NCBI RefSeq assembly: GCF_005937185.1
Contig: NZ_VCNI01000001.1
Location: 1,670,657 to 1,734,656, forward strand
Reading direction: 5' to 3'
From: Flagellimonas algicola
Lineage (GTDB): Bacteria > Bacteroidota > Bacteroidia > Flavobacteriales > Flavobacteriaceae
DNA length: 64,000 bases
A program made the translations under genes and the position numbers. Shown piece by piece: positions 17,110 to 24,710 of this stretch (the stretch's first letter is position 1; every line of letters begins with the position of its first letter). A model generated the notes under the pieces. That model saw only the letters and a list, made by a program, of their open reading frames with translations, was not told where the DNA came from and made no database searches.

Positions 17110-18636
17110 TTAGCTCAAAATGTCTTTTACTACGTGTCCATGAACATCTGTCAATCGGAATCTTCTGCCCTGATGTTTAAAGGTCAGTCGTTCGTGGTCA
17201 ATGCCGAAAAGATGGAGCAAGGTGGCATGAAAATCGTGCACATGCACTGGGTTCTCAATCACATTATAACTAAAATCGTCGGTTTTGCCGTAACTCATCC
17301 CTGGTTTTACGCCAGCTCCCGCCATCCACATAGTGAATGCTTTGGGATGGTGATCTCGACCATAATTCTCCGGCGTTAATTGACCTTGGGAGTACACGGT
17401 TCGTCCGAATTCGCCACCCCAAACTACTAAGGTGTCTTCAAGCATTCCCCGCTGTTTTAAATCCTTTATCAAAGCAGCATTACCTTGGTCGGTTTTCTTA
17501 CATTGTGATTTAACACCCCCCGGGCAAAAACTGTGTTGATCCCAACCTTGATGATATAATTGAACAAACTTTACACCTTTCTCCAATAACTTTCTTGCCA
17601 TAAGGCAATTTGCGGCATACGTTCCGGGGTCTCGACTGTCTTCCCCATACATATCAAAAATATAGTCCGGCTCATCTGACATGTCGGTCACTTCGGGAAC
17701 CGAGGTTTGCATTCGAAATGCCATTTCATACTGTGCCATACGGGCATTAATCTCTGGATCTCCATAGGCGTCATGCTGCACTTCGTTAAGTTTACCGAGA
17801 TAGTCCAACATCTGTCTTCTATCGTTGCCATCATAATTTTCTGGATCGCTCAGATAAAGCACTGGGTCTTTCCCAGAACGGAATTGAACTCCCTGATGCT
17901 CAGTGGGTAAAAAACCATTCCCCCAGAGACGGGAATATAATGGTTGTCCCCCCATATTTTTTGTGATGAGGGTTATAAAAGTTGGAAGATTCTCATTGTC
18001 GGAGCCCAATCCATAACTCAACCATGCACCGATTGAAGGTCTGCCCGGCAATTGATTCCCAGTCTGCATAAAGGTAATTGCAGGGTCATGGTTAATTTGG
18101 TCCGTTTGCATAGATTTTATAAAACAAAGGTCATCCACAACTTCAGAGGTGTAGGGCAGTAAATCACTTGCCCAAGTTCCCGAATCCCCATATTGTTTAA
18201 AATCAAAAAGCGAAGGTGCCATGGGAAAAGTTGTCTGCTCTGCACTCATGGCCGTTAAACGCTGTCCTTGACGAACTGAATCAGGTAAATCTTGCCCGAA
18301 CATATTTTTAAGCTTCGGTTTATAGTCCCACATTTCGAGCTGCGAGGGTCCACCACTTTGAAATAGATAAACGATGCGTTTGGCCTTAGGTAGATGATGA
18401 GGAAGACCTAAACGATTCCTATTGTATGATTTTAATAAATTCTCTGCATCCCTAGCATCCATGCTGCCATTATTTAACGCAGCAAAAGACTTATCAGCGC
18501 TAAGAAGAGAACCTAATGCAATTGCCCCCAGTCCCATCGAAGTTTTTGTCAAGAAATTACGCCGATCCATTGCGCGCTCTACTTCTTGTAGGTCTTTATT
18601 GGTTGATCTTAAAATATTATGATGATTGTGACACAT
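17110..18636 (-). CDS. DUF1501 protein (alkaline-phosphatase-fold, Tat-exported)
   Basis: A 508-residue member of the DUF1501 family (PF07394). A twin-arginine motif R25-R26-N-F-L-T-K precedes a hydrophobic stretch, and an internal Met at residue 23 is the likelier start. Family marks include R-I-V-Y-L-F-Q-S-G-G-P-S-Q-L-E-M-W-D, S-M-Q-T-D-Q-I-N-H-D-P-A and V-V-W-G-G-E-F-G-R-T. DUF1501 proteins are related to the sulfatase/alkaline-phosphatase superfamily and are nearly always encoded next to PSD1 proteins, as here (23 bases downstream of one). Their biochemical role is unsettled, with processing of sulfated or otherwise modified glycans being suggested. The pairing supports a conserved two-protein unit. 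Confidence 0.9.
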   Translation of the reverse strand: MCHNHHNILRSTNKDLQEVERAMDRRNFLTKTSMGLGAIALGSLLSADKSFAALNNGSMDARDAENLLKSYNRNRLGLPHHLPKAKRIVYLFQSGGPSQLEMWDYKPKLKNMFGQDLPDSVRQGQRLTAMSAEQTTFPMAPSLFDFKQYGDSGTWASDLLPYTSEVVDDLCFIKSMQTDQINHDPAITFMQTGNQLPGRPSIGAWLSYGLGSDNENLPTFITLITKNMGGQPLYSRLWGNGFLPTEHQGVQFRSGKDPVLYLSDPENYDGNDRRQMLDYLGKLNEVQHDAYGDPEINARMAQYEMAFRMQTSVPEVTDMSDEPDYIFDMYGEDSRDPGTYAANCLMARKLLEKGVKFVQLYHQGWDQHSFCPGGVKSQCKKTDQGNAALIKDLKQRGMLEDTLVVWGGEFGRTVYSQGQLTPENYGRDHHPKAFTMWMAGAGVKPGMSYGKTDDFSYNVIENPVHVHDFHATLLHLFGIDHERLTFKHQGRRFRLTDVHGHVVKDILS

Positions 18637-18659
18637 GTATTATCAGTTTAAACTATTGA

Positions 18660-21600
18660 CTATCTTTTTGTTATTACCGCATCAGAATTGATGATTGTAC
18701 TGGCTACTACCGCATTTGCGGCTACCAGAGCTTCATCATTGTCATTGGAAATACGGAATTCGCCGGTATTAATCCATCCTTCGGTTTTCATTTTATTCGT
18801 CTTGAACTTTTCATATTCTATAAGCCGTAAATCTGCCAAAAGCTGTAATTCTTCATTTTTAATGGTTCTCCCCGTCAATTTTTTAAAGGTGTCAGAGATA
18901 CCCGCCTTGGGGTCGGAATATTGTAACATGGTATAACCCAATACCCGTGACGCTTCGACATAAGTAGGGTCGTTCATCAAAACCAAAGCCTGCAGCGGTG
19001 TATTGGTTTCTTGACGGCGTACCGAGCAAAACGACCTTTCAGGAGTATCAAAAGTGGCAATGGTAGGGTGCGGCACAGAACGCTTCCAAATGGTATAAAT
19101 ACTCTTTCGATATAATTTTTCTCCTTTATCTTCTTCATACGCTGCACCATTTATTTTCCAAAGCCCTTGCGGTTGATAGGGTTTTACACTCTTGCCTCCA
19201 ATCTTGCGATTTAGAAGTTTGGAAGCGACCAAAACATTGTTCCTTAGCATTTCACCGGTCAATCTACTGGAAGGTCCTCTGGCCAGAAGCCGGTTTGCTT
19301 TGTCCTTTTCAAGTAGTTCTTGCGTTGTTACAGAGGACTGTCGATAGGTGTTTGACATGACCATGATTTTATGTAATGCTTTTACATCCCATCCAGACTT
19401 CATAAACTGAATCGCTAACCAATCTAATAGTGCAGGGTGACTAGGTAATTCACCTTGATTTCCAAAATCTTCCACTGTGCGCACGATACCTGTTCCAAAA
19501 ATATTCTTCCAGTATCGGTTTACTGCAACGCGCGCAGTTAGGGGGTTTTCCTTACTGGTAACCCATTTGGCCAATCCCAATCTATTTTTTTCATAATTAT
19601 CAGGAAATGCAAATATCTTATCCGGAGTATTGGGGTATACCTGCTCGCCATATTGGTCATAGAGCCCACGTTCCAAAACAAAAGTTTCCCTTGGTCGGTC
19701 CATTTCTTTCATGACCATTATTTCTTGCACTCTTTCTGCGCTATCTACCTGAATTCTACGCACCTTTTCCAGCTCAAACAATGAGTTCTGATAGGATTTG
19801 GACCTATTTGTCAAAAAATGCGTTTTTAGCAGACTTTTGTCTTCATCCTTCAGTTCTTTACTATTCTTGGCTACAAGGGACTGTATCTTCGTTGAGCCTA
19901 ATACTTGACCGATTTCCAGAGGATTTAATTCTTTGTCAAAGACCAGAATATCATCCACTAGAGCACCTCCTATACCTTTTCCACGCCAACGAGCGCCAAT
20001 CTGTAACCCTGGTTCAATAGGCTGTTTATAGATGAAATCTTCATAAGAGTTGAAAATAATGTCTTTATAGAGATTGTCAACATCAACAGTCGTTTCCAGC
20101 TCTTCTCCATCCATGTAAATTTTAAATCCGGAAGCTTTACTGGAACCATCATAGGTCATTGTAAGCTGGATCCATTGGTTTTTTGGAACTTCTTTTTCTG
20201 TCACCTCTACTATGGCATTATCAGGCCAGACATGGGCCAACATAATCTCCAGCTTGTTCTCTGTTAGGGCCAGATGGTACCCCCGATAACTATGAAGTCG
20301 TGTCCCATAATTTTTATGGAATATAACCCCTGTTTCTAATTCCTTGGGAATCTTTATGCGGATTCCAATGCTAAATGGCTCATTGCGGCGAAAAATCCCG
20401 ATAGGTTTCAAATCTAACCAAGCATCGCCATCGAATTCTAAGCCCTTACCGGAAAAGCCTTCAACAATCTTGGCGAATTGTTTAGGCGCAAATTGGCGGT
20501 CCATTTTTCCTTTTTGGGATGGGTTTAAAGCATTGCTAAGGCTACCGTTTCTAAAATCTATTCTGGCAACAAGATTATTTGGAGTACGTCTTGGATTAAT
20601 TTTCTTATAACCCTCGGAATCTATCCAATCCGTAAATTTTTCGCTTTCAGATTGCTCCACTTTAGCGACTGCAAGTTCCTTCTTTCCGATTAGGTTATCG
20701 ATATAAGCCAAAAAATTCTCCTGTTCTTTGGTGGGAAGCTGCATGTTGGGCACTGGCATGGACCAATCCCAAGGAATTTGTCCCGATTCATTCACATTAT
20801 TAAAGAAACTGTACATTTCATAGTAGTTCTTTTGTGAAATGGGATCGTATTTATGATCATGACATTTTGCGCAGGCCATGGTCAACCCTAAAAATGCTTC
20901 ACCAACAACATTGGTCCGATCGGCGACATATTCAGATCGGAACTCCTCATCTATAATACCCCCTTCAAGATTCTGGGGATGTAAACGGTTAAAAGTAGTT
21001 GCCAAAATCTGCTCTTTGGATGCGTTTGGCATCAAATCACCCGCTAATTGCCAACGAATGAATTCATCATACGGCATATTCTCATCAAATGCTTTGATGA
21101 CCCAATCTCGATAAGGAGAAACATCCCGATAACGGTCCACCGTGTAACCATGGGTATCGGCATAGCGTGATAGATCCATCCAATCCAAGGTCATTTGCTC
21201 AGCAAAATGAGGGGAAGCCATCAAGCGGTCAACTTGTTTTTCATACGCATCAGGCGAGCCATCATTTACAAAAGCATCGATTTCTTCCAAAGTTGGAGGC
21301 AATCCGGTCAAATCAAAACTTAAACGTCTCAATAAAAGTTCCTTGTCGGCAGGTGGGCTTGGTTGTATGTTTTCTTGTTCGAGCCTTGCGAGTATAAAAT
21401 TATCGATAGGGTTAACCACTTTTCCTTGTAATGCCACCTGGGGTGGTTTCTGTTCTTGAGGGGGTAAAAAAGCCCAATGATCCTTATACTCTGCACCGTC
21501 TTCAATCCACTTTATCAACATGGCCTTTTCATGCGTAGATAGCGTCAAATGTGAAGAGGGTTCTGGCATTATAATTTCAGGGTCATTACTAAGAATTCGG

Positions 21601-21908
21601 TTGACCAGTTCACTGTTTCCAGCATTTCCCGGGTCTATGGAATAGACTCCAGGCGTGTTATCAGACTCGGCGTAGGCAAGTTCGGGTAGGTGCAATTGAA
21701 GGTTGGCCTTCACCTTTGCCTTGTCTGGCCCATGGCAAATAAAACATTTATCTGATAAAATGGGCTTAACATGCTGGTTGAAATCTATTTTTTCTGGAAG
21801 CTTTTCATAGGCAAGTTCAACGTCTTCCGGTAAATTAGGTCCCCCACAGGAAACCAACAGCACCGTAAAACCCAGCACTGTAAAAATGGAATTTAAATTA
21901 TACATCAA
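18660..21908 (-). CDS. Multi-domain PSCyt1-DUF1549-LamG-DUF1553 (PSD1) haem lipoprotein
   Basis: A 1082-residue protein. The lipobox L-L-V-S-C21 marks an anchored lipoprotein. The domain order is PSCyt1 with C55-F-I-C58-H59, DUF1549/PSCyt2 (about residues 160-370) with a second haem motif C-A-K-C-H-D-H-K-Y-D-P, a LamG-like sandwich (about 460-690), and DUF1553/PSD1 (about 780-1030) with W-K-N-I-F-G-T-G-I-V-R-T-V-E-D-F-G and E-R-S-F-C-S-V-R-R-Q-E-T-N-T-P-L-Q. This architecture is abundant in Planctomycetes and Verrucomicrobia and sporadic in Flavobacteria. It is the first gene of the minus-strand operon. Two haems and a carbohydrate-binding-like sandwich suggest a surface redox protein acting on a polymer; the reaction is unknown. 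Confidence 0.92.
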   Translation of the reverse strand: MMYNLNSIFTVLGFTVLLVSCGGPNLPEDVELAYEKLPEKIDFNQHVKPILSDKCFICHGPDKAKVKANLQLHLPELAYAESDNTPGVYSIDPGNAGNSELVNRILSNDPEIIMPEPSSHLTLSTHEKAMLIKWIEDGAEYKDHWAFLPPQEQKPPQVALQGKVVNPIDNFILARLEQENIQPSPPADKELLLRRLSFDLTGLPPTLEEIDAFVNDGSPDAYEKQVDRLMASPHFAEQMTLDWMDLSRYADTHGYTVDRYRDVSPYRDWVIKAFDENMPYDEFIRWQLAGDLMPNASKEQILATTFNRLHPQNLEGGIIDEEFRSEYVADRTNVVGEAFLGLTMACAKCHDHKYDPISQKNYYEMYSFFNNVNESGQIPWDWSMPVPNMQLPTKEQENFLAYIDNLIGKKELAVAKVEQSESEKFTDWIDSEGYKKINPRRTPNNLVARIDFRNGSLSNALNPSQKGKMDRQFAPKQFAKIVEGFSGKGLEFDGDAWLDLKPIGIFRRNEPFSIGIRIKIPKELETGVIFHKNYGTRLHSYRGYHLALTENKLEIMLAHVWPDNAIVEVTEKEVPKNQWIQLTMTYDGSSKASGFKIYMDGEELETTVDVDNLYKDIIFNSYEDFIYKQPIEPGLQIGARWRGKGIGGALVDDILVFDKELNPLEIGQVLGSTKIQSLVAKNSKELKDEDKSLLKTHFLTNRSKSYQNSLFELEKVRRIQVDSAERVQEIMVMKEMDRPRETFVLERGLYDQYGEQVYPNTPDKIFAFPDNYEKNRLGLAKWVTSKENPLTARVAVNRYWKNIFGTGIVRTVEDFGNQGELPSHPALLDWLAIQFMKSGWDVKALHKIMVMSNTYRQSSVTTQELLEKDKANRLLARGPSSRLTGEMLRNNVLVASKLLNRKIGGKSVKPYQPQGLWKINGAAYEEDKGEKLYRKSIYTIWKRSVPHPTIATFDTPERSFCSVRRQETNTPLQALVLMNDPTYVEASRVLGYTMLQYSDPKAGISDTFKKLTGRTIKNEELQLLADLRLIEYEKFKTNKMKTEGWINTGEFRISNDNDEALVAANAVVASTIINSDAVITKR

Positions 21909-22079
21909 GCGACTTGATTTTATTTCACTAAAGATATTTTGTTTCGCACAAAGGTTATTTGTATAAATAAGACATGTTTTTGTACTTTTCCGACATCTTG
22001 TTTATTTATAATCTCCAATATTGAATAATTTGTTTTAGAAATTAATTGGCAATTAACTTGTTATAAAACTACTACTTCT
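21909..22079. promoter_or_regulatory. Divergent promoter region between the PSD1 operon and the AraC gene
   Basis: This 171-base AT-rich region must hold the promoter of the long minus-strand catabolic operon and that of the divergent AraC gene. On the minus strand a TATCTTTA close to the Bacteroidota -7 consensus TAnnTTTG occurs about 20 bases upstream of the PSD1 start. The assignment is tentative. The AraC protein would be expected to bind here. Confidence 0.45.
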
Positions 22080-22949
22080 ATGCAAAGAGTTGGACAATCC
22101 TTACATTTTGAATTGCTTCACGCGGGCCACGCCGAGCTGGACCATCGGTGGAACTATGACAATGTTATAAGTCCATTTACACGTATGTTTTTGGTGACGA
22201 AAGGTGCTGCAATGCTGTATCATTCCAACCACTCTTATGAACTAGAACCGGGGTTCATTTATCTAATTCCGAGCTATGTCTACAATCGATATACATGCGA
22301 GTCGTATCATAAGCAATATTATGTGAGCTTTATTGTAGGTTCCGAAACTGGGCCATCTATTTATGATCTTAAAAAATTCAAATACCAAGTGGCTGAAGAG
22401 CCGAATGACAGATATTTGTTCAAGCGGCTTTTGGAGCTTCACCCTGATAGGGTAATTTACGATAGTGAACCCTCGGCCTACAGTGCCAAATTAGCCGGGC
22501 ACCTTAGTGCAAATGAACAATATGCTCGAATGTACCCTCACCGATATCTCGAAACAAATGGCATATTGACAATTTTATTATCAAGATTTATAGATTCCGG
22601 GATTTTGCAGGAAGACTATCGAGATCTACATGATCTTCGAAAAATTCAAATCTACATCGCCGAAAACCTTGACAGACACATTTCCATTGCTAAAATGGCA
22701 AGAAATTTTAACATGAGTAGCGATCACTTTTCACGGACTTTTACCAAAATGATCGGGGTGAGACCCAACCGTTACATACAGGAAAGAAGGATTGAGCGTG
22801 CGCAAATGTTGCTTTTAACCACTTCAGACACTGTTTCGCAGGTGGCCGAAAAAACTGGGTATCAAAGCCTGGCCTATTTCAGCCGGGCCTTTAAAAAGAT
22901 TACGGGTAAAAATCCAAACACTTTCAGAAAAGGCCGTTTTGATTTTTGA
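22080..22949 (+). CDS. AraC-family transcriptional regulator
   Basis: A 289-residue regulator with an N-terminal cupin-like sensor domain (about residues 20-100, including F-L-V-T-K-G-A-A-M-L-Y and L-E-P-G-F-I-Y-L-I-P) and a C-terminal pair of helix-turn-helix motifs from about residue 185. The second motif carries V-A-E-K-T-G-Y-Q-S-L-A-Y-F-S-R-A-F-K-K, the standard AraC signature. It is transcribed away from the PSD1-sulfatase-TRAP operon across a 171-base gap, so it is the obvious candidate activator of that operon, responding to a small sugar-like ligand. Confidence 0.93.
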   Translation: MQRVGQSLHFELLHAGHAELDHRWNYDNVISPFTRMFLVTKGAAMLYHSNHSYELEPGFIYLIPSYVYNRYTCESYHKQYYVSFIVGSETGPSIYDLKKFKYQVAEEPNDRYLFKRLLELHPDRVIYDSEPSAYSAKLAGHLSANEQYARMYPHRYLETNGILTILLSRFIDSGILQEDYRDLHDLRKIQIYIAENLDRHISIAKMARNFNMSSDHFSRTFTKMIGVRPNRYIQERRIERAQMLLLTTSDTVSQVAEKTGYQSLAYFSRAFKKITGKNPNTFRKGRFDF

Positions 22950-22995
22950 AAAAAAATCGCACTTCTTAACTTTGAAAGGAAAGTCAAATAACCCC

Positions 22996-23098
22996 ATTTG
23001 CTATCAAATTGACTGTCAACAAATCGGTCAACAGATTTTGTAAAATCGTTCCAAAGCAAATAAAACTTCGGGTTTCTAACAGTTGCTAGAATCCTGCC
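22996..23098 (+). repeat. Dispersed intergenic repeat, copy A
   Basis: Shares a long imperfect match with 27521-27655. Matching blocks include ATTTGCTATCAAAT, a TTTGTAAA-x-TCGTTCCAAA block, GTTTCTAA and AATCCTGCC, all in the same order and orientation. Copy A has about 16 extra bases early on, and copy B has about 35 extra bases before the last block. Both copies are noncoding. Origin unknown; decayed mobile element ends or a flavobacterial intergenic repeat family are possible. Confidence 0.6.
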
Positions 23099-23125
23099 GA
23101 GGTCGCGAATAAATAGTTCGACAAG

Positions 23126-23156
23126 AAAAAACGCCAAGCTTGCTTGAGCGTTTTTT
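23126..23156. terminator. Bidirectional rho-independent terminator
   Basis: The sequence AAAAAACGC-cAAG pairs with CTTgaGCGTTTTTT across a four-base loop, giving a GC-containing stem flanked by A and T runs. It lies between convergent genes (araC on the plus strand and the sigma/membrane-protein pair on the minus strand) and can serve both. Confidence 0.75.
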
Positions 23157-23244
23157 AGTTTGAGCTAATTTCAAAATGGAGCTCTGTTTGTTAGAAAGAC
23201 ATATACTACCCTTTCAAGGCCATCCTATAATTTAATAAGCATCA

Positions 23245-23595
23245 TCATACGTCGTGTCCAAAATCCATACTCAGAAGAGATGGATTCCCAAATCTTTTCA
23301 AAAAAACAATCAAAATCCATACGCCCACTACAAATGCAATGGCACAAACAAGCAATAAAGTATTGGTTGAAGAGGCAATCAAATCGTAAAAGAGGAGCAT
23401 ATTGAAACACACAAGGATGAATAGAACAAACTTGCCAAAGTATTTTTCAAACAAACTGCTTTTCACAACATTATTTGAGTACGCATCTAAAATAACCTCA
23501 GTCATCCTTTTGGAAAATCCCTTATCAGCTTTTTCCGGTTTTAGTTCTTTTAAAAGCTCAGTCAATTCCGTCTCATCAATATTTGTTTTCTTCAT
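23245..23595 (-). CDS. Small membrane protein, probable anti-sigma partner
   Basis: A 116-residue protein with a charged, helical N-terminal part (about residues 1-50) and two membrane helices (about 55-72 and 79-99). I recognise no named family. Its start overlaps the end of the ECF sigma gene by four bases, the usual arrangement for an anti-sigma factor translated with its sigma factor. A short cytoplasmic helical segment followed by membrane helices fits that role. The anti-sigma function is inferred from context only. Confidence 0.6.
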   Translation of the reverse strand: MKKTNIDETELTELLKELKPEKADKGFSKRMTEVILDAYSNNVVKSSLFEKYFGKFVLFILVCFNMLLFYDLIASSTNTLLLVCAIAFVVGVWILIVFLKRFGNPSLLSMDFGHDV

Positions 23596-24179
23596 AACAG
23601 TTCCTTTGTTTCATTGCCCAATAATAGCTTCAATTGCTCCTTGAGGAGTTTTCGCCCCCTAGAAAGACGCATCTTGATGGCTGATTTTTTTAAGCCAAGT
23701 ATTCCCTTAATTTCAGTGATTGTCTTTCCCTCCGTATAATGTAGAAAAAAAATCAAGTGGTCCTCCCTAGAAAGTTTATTCATTGCTAAATCTAAATATC
23801 TGAGTTTTTCTGCTTGTAACAATTCCTCCCAACCCTTATTCAACGTTTCAAAATGTATTTCGTCTTTGTAATGGTTTTCAGTATAACTCAATTCTCTCTT
23901 TCTTTTCTCAATTTTAGTCAAAGCGTTATTATAGACGATACGATAAAGCCAAGTGGAAAACTTCGAGGATTTTTTGAACTTTTTCAAAGAAGCAAAAGCC
24001 CTTATAAAAGAATCTTGAACAACTTCTTCCGCGTCTTCTTTATTCTGTAGAACCTTAATCGCAATCGCATAGGCCAAATCCTTATAGGCGTTTACCAGAT
24101 ACTCAAGTCCCTCTCTATCTCCACGAGCGGCCTGCTCCAAATACTTGTCCTCCTTATTGTTTTCTTGACCAGCTGCCAT
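23592..24179 (-). CDS. ECF-type RNA polymerase sigma factor
   Basis: A 195-residue sigma-70 family protein with region 2 (Y-K-D-L-A-Y-A-I-A-I-K-V-L-Q-N-K-E-D-A-E-E-V-V-Q-D-S-F then F-S-T-W-L-Y-R-I) and region 4 near the end (I-T-E-I-K-G-I-L-G-L-K-K-S-A-I-K-M-R-L-S-R-G-R). It is paired with the small membrane protein downstream. The divergent region upstream holds a nested dyad (24188-24250) shared with the plus-strand DUF6249-like gene. Unlike the sigma factor at 36381, it is not linked to a FecR/SusC system, so it probably answers an envelope or stress signal. Confidence 0.93.
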   Translation of the reverse strand: MAAGQENNKEDKYLEQAARGDREGLEYLVNAYKDLAYAIAIKVLQNKEDAEEVVQDSFIRAFASLKKFKKSSKFSTWLYRIVYNNALTKIEKRKRELSYTENHYKDEIHFETLNKGWEELLQAEKLRYLDLAMNKLSREDHLIFFLHYTEGKTITEIKGILGLKKSAIKMRLSRGRKLLKEQLKLLLGNETKELL

Positions 24180-24187
24180 TCCTCAAG

Positions 24188-24250
24188 TTAGACTATCTTT
24201 TTTAATAAATGGTCACAAATTGTGACCACCAAGGACTATTTTAAGTCTAA
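24188..24250. promoter_or_regulatory. Nested, exactly co-centred dyad in a divergent promoter region
   Basis: The core is TGGTCACAA-A-TTGTGACCA (24210-24228), a perfect 9-base inverted repeat around a single A at 24219. An outer pair, TTAGACT (24188-24194) and AGTCTAA (24244-24250), is also a perfect inverted repeat with precisely the same centre. The core looks like a dimeric repressor/activator site. It sits 31 bases from the sigma gene start on one side and 58 from the membrane protein start on the other. Confidence 0.6.
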
Positions 24251-24286
24251 TCTAGAAAGTCGATAAAATAAATTAGATCAAGAATT

Positions 24287-24628
24287 ATGGAAGTTACTTC
24301 TGCCGCATTGTTCATTTCCCTGGGCCTGGTAGTCTTTGGAATATGCTATTATTATTTCACTACTCGAAACAGAGAACGTATGGCCTTGTTGGAAAAAGGA
24401 TTGCCAAAAGATTACTTTAAAGGCAGTACCACTTACCTACCTTTACTATTGACTTTGGGCATTGTAAGCATTGCGATTGCCCTAGGTGTTCTGGCAGGTG
24501 GGTTTTTGAGTTCTTTGGAAATTAAAGGCATAGGATATCTGATGTTTCCTTTTTCTATTTTCCTATGTATGGGAATCGGTTTATTGATCTCCTATAAGGT
24601 CCTTAAAACCATGCAAAAAGAAAATTAA
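24287..24628 (+). CDS. DUF6249-like small membrane protein
   Basis: A 113-residue protein with three membrane helices. A short N-terminal helix (about residues 5-24) is followed by the cytoplasmic segment R-N-R-E-R-M-A-L-L-E-K-G, then two longer helices. The E-R-M-A-L-I/L-E-K-G pattern between helix 1 and helix 2 is typical of the DUF6249 family, often encoded next to ECF sigma factors in Bacteroidota. It is divergent from the sigma gene and shares its control region. Function unknown. Confidence 0.75.
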   Translation: MEVTSAALFISLGLVVFGICYYYFTTRNRERMALLEKGLPKDYFKGSTTYLPLLLTLGIVSIAIALGVLAGGFLSSLEIKGIGYLMFPFSIFLCMGIGLLISYKVLKTMQKEN

Positions 24629-24710
24629 CCAACCCTGGGGATTTCGGGTATCTATAAGAATCATATCGAATCCTCTTCGAATCAATATTCATCAATCAAA
24701 ATCAAACCAA

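Larger units (their letters stand above)
22950..23244. other. Convergent intergenic region with dispersed repeat and terminator
   Basis: This stretch lies between the araC stop and the end of the minus-strand membrane protein gene. It contains copy A of a dispersed repeat (22996-23098) and a bidirectional terminator hairpin (23126-23156). An antisense open frame here has no family resemblance and overlaps the repeat, so I do not call it a gene. Confidence 0.6.

Noticed and set aside
22874..23137. Minus-strand open frame of 87 codons overlapping the araC 3' end
   Set aside because: It spans the dispersed repeat, and copy B of the repeat does not keep this frame open, so coding is unlikely.
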